NCBI GenBank assembly: GCA_026391215.1
Contig: JAPLDX010000058.1
Coordinates: 66,887-130,886, forward strand
DNA length: 64,000 bases
Source of the DNA: Bacteroidia bacterium
GTDB taxonomy: Bacteria; Bacteroidota; Bacteroidia; Bacteroidales; VadinHA17
Reading direction: 5' to 3'
Shown here: in pieces, positions 59,213 through 64,000 of the stretch
Layout of the letters: each line of letters begins with the position of its first letter
How positions within the stretch are numbered: position 1 is the first letter of the stretch
The notes under the pieces: model-generated
What the model saw: only the letters and a program-made list of their open reading frames with translations
Database searches by the model: none
Told to the model about the DNA's origin: nothing
Position numbers and translations under genes: made by a program

Positions 59213-61297
59213 TTACATAAAGAGGTATCCATCCGTCGTATGCTTTTTCCCCCTAAATCTCAGATGATCATCAGACATTGTCTCTCGCCTGATCTTTGCA
59301 AAGGTGAGGAGCTGTTCCAGATTTTTTCCTGTAAGTATCATTCCTTTGCCGTAAACAGTCCCGAACACCTCCGGATTATTAGTCGGAGAGAAATTGATCC
59401 CGGCTTTCATCTGGTTGAAGAATGCTGTTTTTTCTTCTTTATCTGCCCATCCTGAAACATTTTTAGGAAGATCTCCGTATAATATTATTATGGCCCCTTC
59501 ATAAGCCAGTTTCAGGATTTGAGAGAAAGTCTCTATCGGTATATATTCGGATCCGGGAAGAATAAGGGTTTTATAGATGTTCCCCTCGGTCTGTAAAAGG
59601 CCATCACTGAAAAAGGTGTTCTGTATCTGAAGGTCGGAGATATAATCATAGGCGAATCCCTTCTCAATCATTGATTCGGCAGCATCTTTAAAAGGAGTTC
59701 CGTTGTACGCCGGGCTTATTGCATCGAAATGTTCGAGCATACCTTTTCCATAATGTGCATATCTGTCGAATATTGGGAAATAGAGCAGGATATCGTTATC
59801 AGCCATTCCCTGCTGCAAAAATGACTGGACCCGTGCGACATACCCGTTAAGCGCGCGAAAATCTTTCCAGAGCGGATTTGAAGGAGTAAGTTCAACAGCA
59901 GCATAGAAAAGAAATCCGGGCCATGGTTCATTCTGCGGGGAATAGCAGGTACCGTGATAAAAAAGATGGTTTATACCGCTTACGAAAAACAGGTCAGCGC
60001 ACTTTTTTATGTCCGACAGTGTGGAAATGAAGTGTTCATTAAGCCAGGTTGCAGCCTCACAGGAGGTGTATCGTTTACCCGTTACATTCGAAGCTGATGA
60101 GGCAAATTTAAGCTTTGTAATTTCACTTCCTTCCGTTTCAGGGATATCTGCTGCAGCATAGAGATCCAGGATATTTCCCGGTGATCCATGTGACTGGCTG
60201 CGTGTTGTTTTACCCTGCCTGTGAGCCCAGGTAGTCCATTGTGAAGAGAATTTTTCGAGCAACAGGTCAGAAATTGTTTGTCTGTAATCGGACAGGATAC
60301 GGGCATTTTTTTCAGGGTCATCCTTCTGGAATAGTGCAGGAAGATATTCGCTCAGGTCATACCCCCTTCTGATTCTGAACTCATATAACAGGTCATTTGT
60401 CCAGTTTGCCTGTCCTGAAGCATCGTCAACCTCGTAGGAATCATTGAAATAGCCTCTTAATGATTTTATATCATAATCCGCGAAGGCAGTATCAAAATGT
60501 TTGAGATATCTGCTGGTTGCCTGTCCTGAAAAATGATCAATGACATCACCTTCGCCTCCCGGACCTGCCCTTTCAACCTGTTTGCCATGCCATCCGGGGA
60601 AGAGGGCGTAGATTGTCCAGTTTCCCGGAGGAGCTGTCCATTCAAGGTCTCTTTCCGGGGTAACCAGGCCTGAAAGGTTTACTGCCTTTCCTGAATCGGA
60701 ATAAGCTATCACCGCCTGGACCGGAAGAGGTTTCTCAAATTTGATCTGGTCCATGGCATATAGCTGGAGATCTTTATTGCGGCTTAACGGATCCTTTAGT
60801 TTTGTGATATCAGGTTTCTGTCCTATAGGTCTCATAAGTGACGGCTGCCTGTATTCAATTTTTTCAGTGAGCTTTTCGCCGGTTCTGAGCGAATATGTTT
60901 TATAGTTGATATTCTTTGAGGCATCTTCAGGATCGACCCATGGTCCGCCGAAAGGCCAGCCTGAGGCATTTGCCAGGTCAATACCGAGACCAAGCCGCTG
61001 CGCCTCATTAAGCGTATGTGTGAATACCTTCATCCATTCAGGTGACAGGTAGTTTATGAATTTATTTTCCTGTCCCTTAACGCCATAAATAACAGTTAAT
61101 TCCATGCCTCCAAGGCCTGCGTCCCTGTACTTTTCCAGGTTGGCAGTAATGCCGTCGGGAGTAACTATGCTGCCCGGCCACCACCAGCGTGTCCAGGGTT
61201 TGTTTTCGCGCGTTATATCAGGCCATGAAAGTTCCTGCGCAGATACAATTACCGAAATGAAAAGTAAAATACTGATTATTGGTAACTTTTTTTTCAT
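59213..61297 (-). pseudogene. N-terminal fragment of a frameshifted GH106 alpha-L-rhamnosidase
   Basis: The 694-residue fragment has a signal peptide (MKKKLPIISILLFISVIVSAQ) and the GH106 core: NKPWTRWWWPGSIVTPDGI, GLGGMELTVIYG, LDLANASGWPFGGPWV (written there as IDLANASGWPFGGPW), YFNDSYEVDDASGQANWT, and GKTTRSQSHGSPGNILDLY. It ends early with a frame change after DDHLRFRGKK. Restoring one base in the G5-A5 run (59244-59253) gives AYDGWIPLYVNASSAA, which joins smoothly to the next fragment. GH106 enzymes release L-rhamnose. An intact gene would span 58506-61297. Confidence 0.9.
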
Positions 61298-61373
61298 GAC
61301 AGGCAGAGTAAAAATGATAAATTTACCTAAAGATATCTATTTTTATTATTTAACTTTTTTCTAAGACGCTACT

Positions 61374-61826
61374 ATGGAAAATATTGAAATTCATAAGGCT
61401 GATTATAAGGAACAGGGAATAGCTGCCCATCTTCTGGCGGATTCAGAGCCATGGATCACCTTGCGGATAAGTCTTGATCAGTGTCTCAAAAACTGTCATA
61501 ATCCGGATTACCAGGTATATATGGCATATACTGCCAACAAACCATCCGGTATCATTATTGTTGATCCGAAAGGTGTGGCGGGGTCCCCATATATCAAGTC
61601 CGTGGCAGTTTATCCGGAATTCCGCGGAATGGGTGTAGGCGCAGCCCTTCTTACTTTCTCTGAGGATCTTTTCAGGGGCAGGTCAAAATATCTTTTTCTA
61701 TGTGTATCATCATTCAATCTGCGTGCACAAAAGTTTTATGAAAAACATGGTTATAAGGTTGTTGGTGAATTAAAGGATTATGTCATAGAAGGCGCCTCGG
61801 AGATCCTCATTCATAAAAGATTATGA
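61374..61826 (+). CDS. GNAT-family N-acetyltransferase
   Basis: The 150-residue protein has the GNAT core: IKSVAVYPEFRGMGVGAALL (the acetyl-CoA-binding Q/RxxGxG/A-type loop is RGMGVG), followed by LFLCVSSFNLRAQKFYEKHGYK, which includes the conserved Asn and Tyr region. The substrate is unknown. The stop codon overlaps the MFS gene start by 4 bases (ATGA), so the two are translationally coupled. Confidence 0.9.
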   Translation: MENIEIHKADYKEQGIAAHLLADSEPWITLRISLDQCLKNCHNPDYQVYMAYTANKPSGIIIVDPKGVAGSPYIKSVAVYPEFRGMGVGAALLTFSEDLFRGRSKYLFLCVSSFNLRAQKFYEKHGYKVVGELKDYVIEGASEILIHKRL

Positions 61827-63067
61827 AAGTCAAAGCAGCAAAGCCCTGGCCGATTGTCGCGATGCTGTGTGCGACCGCAACAGCAGGCTATATATGCCGT
61901 GTGAATGTTTCAACCGCGGCTCCTTTGCTGATGGATGAGTTCGGCCTGTCCCAGATCGAAATGGGCCGTATTTTCAGTGCATTTCTTCTGGGATATGCGT
62001 TATTCCAGATCCCTTCAGGTATGGTTGCCGACAGGTTCGGTGCACGAAGGGTTTTATCATGGGTTGTGTGGTTCTGGGTCATCATCACGGTTTTTCAAAC
62101 ATTTACCGGATGGGGAACCTTTCAATTCACAACGGTCACTGCACTTATAGTTTTCATGATTTTCCGGTTTCTTATGGGCATTGCCGCTTCACCCACCTAT
62201 CCGGGCTCGGCCCAGGGAGTTTCACAATGGGTCATGCCAAAGTTCCAGGGACGGGCCAACGGTATTGTAATTGCATCCATAGGACTTGGTTCTGCACTGG
62301 CTCCTCCGCTTATATCAAATATAATGGTAACCATGGGCTGGCGGGCTGCATTGATTGCTTCTGCAATACCTGCACTGGTGATAGCTATTATATGGCTGAG
62401 GATCAAAGAGCCTGAACATATAAATTCATTTTCTCCTGCAGAAAATAGGGAACCTGATGCGGAAAGCAAAGGGAAGATAAAATCAGCTAGTTTTTACCTT
62501 CTGACTATCAGCTACACCCTTCAGGGTTATGTCGGATATATTTTTGTCACATGGTTTTACCTGTATCTTGTTCAGGAACGTCATTTCGGATTGCTGAGCG
62601 GTGCATGGATGAGCAGCCTGCCATGGATCCTGTCAATAATCTCAATACCACTGGGAGGATTCATCTCCGACAGGCTTGCTGCTGGAAGATCAGGACCTGT
62701 CTGGGGAAGAAGAATAGTCCCGATAGCCGGTATGGCTTTATCGGGGATATTGATTTCCATTGGCGCTCATACTGCAAGCGCAGTGATGGCTGCAATAAGC
62801 CTTGCTTTCGCGACTGCGTTGATCCTTTGTGTCGAGGGTCCTTTCTGGGCCATGATGATGAGAATATCAGGTAATAAAAGCGGTACTGCCGGAGGAATAA
62901 TGAATATGGGTAGTAACCTGGGCGGATTGTTATCTCCGATGCTAACACCCATTATAGCGAGTTATATCGGATGGGAGAATGCCCTGCATGTTGCAGCTGT
63001 ACTGGCTGTTATCGGGGCTTTGCTGTGGATATGGATAAACCCCCCATCCCCCCTGAAGGGTGGCTAA
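61823..63067 (+). CDS. MFS transporter, anion:cation symporter (uronate-like) family
   Basis: The 414-residue inner-membrane protein has about 12 transmembrane helices and the ACS-family signatures: AGYICRVNVSTAAPLL, the GRIFSAFLLGYALFQIPSG motif, ADRFGARRVL (MFS motif A) and RFLMGIAASPTYPGSAQ. Members import hexuronates, glucarate or similar acids. This fits the GH88/GH105 genes on either side. Its last eight or so residues (NPPSPLKGG) come from a dispersed C-rich repeat at 63040-63066, so the natural stop may have been replaced by repeat sequence. Confidence 0.9.
   Translation: MKVKAAKPWPIVAMLCATATAGYICRVNVSTAAPLLMDEFGLSQIEMGRIFSAFLLGYALFQIPSGMVADRFGARRVLSWVVWFWVIITVFQTFTGWGTFQFTTVTALIVFMIFRFLMGIAASPTYPGSAQGVSQWVMPKFQGRANGIVIASIGLGSALAPPLISNIMVTMGWRAALIASAIPALVIAIIWLRIKEPEHINSFSPAENREPDAESKGKIKSASFYLLTISYTLQGYVGYIFVTWFYLYLVQERHFGLLSGAWMSSLPWILSIISIPLGGFISDRLAAGRSGPVWGRRIVPIAGMALSGILISIGAHTASAVMAAISLAFATALILCVEGPFWAMMMRISGNKSGTAGGIMNMGSNLGGLLSPMLTPIIASYIGWENALHVAAVLAVIGALLWIWINPPSPLKGG
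63040..63066. repeat. CCCCCC-ATCCCCCCTGAAGGG repeat inside the MFS gene 3' end
   Basis: This fragment matches the CCCCCCTTCAGGGG-type repeats at 2942 and 28439, read in the opposite sense. It supplies the final codons and the stop region of the MFS gene. Confidence 0.6.
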
Positions 63068-63110
63068 TATTTAGTAATTACCAATAATAAGGTATTTCTT
63101 AATCCCAAGT

Positions 63111-63167
63111 TTATTCGCTTTTATCCCTTGTCATTTGCTGGGCATAAACAGCCTGAGAAAATAGCAT
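63111..63167 (-). pseudogene. Signal-peptide remnant, 18 codons
   Basis: The minus-strand frame has ATG then LFSQAVYAQQ, which looks like the end of a signal peptide, and stops after 18 codons. Upstream in the same frame are further hydrophobic residues (KRYFFFI). It may be the decayed start of a secreted gene that once followed the GH88/GH105 gene on this strand. No downstream continuation was found. Confidence 0.35.
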
Positions 63168-63195
63168 GATAAAGAAGAAGTATCTTTTAATTATA

Positions 63196-64000
63196 TTATC
63201 TGTTATTACTCCAGTCAGTTCCAAATTCATAAAACATTACTGCTGAATCATTTATTACAACCTGGTAGTTCTTTAACAGGTTGAGCATTTCAGCTCCGGC
63301 CATTATTACAGGACCATATCCGTGAGCTGCAGCAGTATTTACAGGTCTGTGGTAATAGAATGCCGGATCGAATGCCATGCCGGTGCCTACACAGGTCCCT
63401 TCAACCTGTCCCTGGTCATTTATCTTTGTCTGAACGGCATTCCACCCAAGTATGGCAGTTGATCCGTATGCCCGGTAATCGATCCATCCTTTATTTACTG
63501 CATGAGCGATACAGAATGTAAATATGGCAGTTGCAGACGTCTCAAGGTAGGAATCATTCCTGTCAATCAGCTGGTGCCAGAAGCCTGTACCTGACTGGTA
63601 TGAGGCAAGTCCGGCTATATGTGATCTTAGCAGATTGAGTATCTCTGTACGGGAAGGGTGATCTTCGGGAAGAACATCGAGTAATTCTGACATGGCAAGG
63701 AGCGCCCATCCATTGCATCTTGCCCAGAAAAACCCGGGATGAACATCCATATTCTGGATCCAGCCATGCATGAAGATCCCTTTATCCTCGTCGAACATCC
63801 GCTCTGAAAATTGCAGTATCTGCCTGCATGCGTCATCGTAATACTTAAGGTCTCCGGTAAGCTTGCCCATCTGAGCCAGTGCAGGGACGCTCATGTAGAG
63901 ATCGTCCAGCCATAATGCATCAGGCAGCGGACGATTACGGGAAAGTGTTCCATCAGCAAGTCTCTGCTGTTTATTTGAAATGAAATCTATATAGTTGTCG
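63196..64000 (-). CDS. GH88/GH105 unsaturated uronyl hydrolase (partial, 5' end outside window)
   Basis: The open frame runs from the window edge to a stop at 63196, about 268 residues, and the start lies beyond the window. It shows GH88/GH105 motifs: RPLPDALWLDDLYMSVPAL (with the Asp pair), HPGFFWARCNGWALLAMSELL, and LETSATAIFTFCIAHAVNKGW near the C-terminus. It is a second family member separate from the plus-strand one at 53987, without evidence for the N-terminal GATase-like domain because that part would be outside the window. Confidence 0.9.
   Translation of the reverse strand, partial: DNYIDFISNKQQRLADGTLSRNRPLPDALWLDDLYMSVPALAQMGKLTGDLKYYDDACRQILQFSERMFDEDKGIFMHGWIQNMDVHPGFFWARCNGWALLAMSELLDVLPEDHPSRTEILNLLRSHIAGLASYQSGTGFWHQLIDRNDSYLETSATAIFTFCIAHAVNKGWIDYRAYGSTAILGWNAVQTKINDQGQVEGTCVGTGMAFDPAFYYHRPVNTAAAHGYGPVIMAGAEMLNLLKNYQVVINDSAVMFYEFGTDWSNNR

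Noticed and set aside
59244..59253. Programmed -1 frameshift in GH106
   Set aside because: The heptamer there (GAAAAAG) is a weak slippery site and no stimulatory structure was identified; an indel or assembly error is simpler.

Overview
The window comes from a Bacteroidota (Bacteroidetes) chromosome, probably an anaerobic or microaerophilic member of the Bacteroidales/Marinilabiliales side. This rests on gene content and style. There are T9SS-type C-terminal sorting domains, a PorP/SprF protein, a DUF5103 protein, short-form AMP nucleosidase and ThiF, many lipoproteins and few Shine-Dalgarno sites. Several start regions carry the Bacteroidetes -7 promoter element TAnnTTTG. Ferredoxin-dependent 2-oxoacid oxidoreductase (korAB), a tungsten-type aldehyde:ferredoxin oxidoreductase and futalosine-pathway menaquinone genes fit an anaerobic lifestyle. 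I saw no tRNA, rRNA, CRISPR array, transposase, prophage or plasmid signature. Species assignment is not possible from the sequence alone.

Layout. (1) 0-9.5 kb: korAB, then two very large tandem paralogues that join receiver-like domains to a PPDK-N-type ATP-grasp region. (2) 9.5-15.4 kb: housekeeping genes fabD, folE-queD, mqnB-mqnD, a nitroreductase and proline dehydrogenase. (3) 15.5-18.7 kb: an ECF sigma factor, an inner-membrane-anchored PKD/CHU_C protein and a PorP/SprF protein, a likely surface-signalling trio. (4) 18.8-21.1 kb: Skp/OmpH-like chaperone, glycosyltransferase, FtsB/DivIC-like protein. (5) 21-26 kb: thiF-thiS diverging from AOR-moeA-mogA, a tungsto-/molybdopterin unit. (6) 26-34.5 kb: DUF5103 protein, ApbE, a PEPCK/HPr-kinase-like P-loop protein, AlgH, holA, amn, a lone HsdR-N-type nuclease-fold protein and a NUDIX-helical fusion. 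(7) 34.5-38.3 kb: a giant CotH/lamin-tail T9SS cargo protein. (8) 38.4-42.9 kb: selenium genes yedF-selD, then a cysteine-synthase homologue with a Cys-rich tail and a secreted MBL-fold protein. (9) 42.9-64 kb: FadL porin, then a carbohydrate region. It holds an acyltransferase, a PL14-like lyase, two GH106-type rhamnosidases (one frameshifted), an L-fucose/arabinose-isomerase-like protein, a TonB receptor with lipoprotein partner, two GH88/GH105 unsaturated uronyl hydrolases (one cut by the window edge), a beta-lactamase-fold hydrolase, GH5, GNAT and an ACS-family MFS transporter.

How it works together (inference). The last 18 kb looks like a SusCD-less set for a rhamnose- and uronate-containing polysaccharide: a lyase makes unsaturated uronyl ends, GH88/GH105 removes them, GH106 removes rhamnose, and the MFS protein imports uronates. 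The selenium and tungsten/molybdenum clusters are separate cofactor islands.

Intergenic DNA is repeat-rich. C/G-rich palindromic elements of about 90-120 bp that can fold into a three-way junction occur repeatedly, together with short-period (7- and 8-bp) repeats. One repeat fragment supplies the last codons of the MFS gene.
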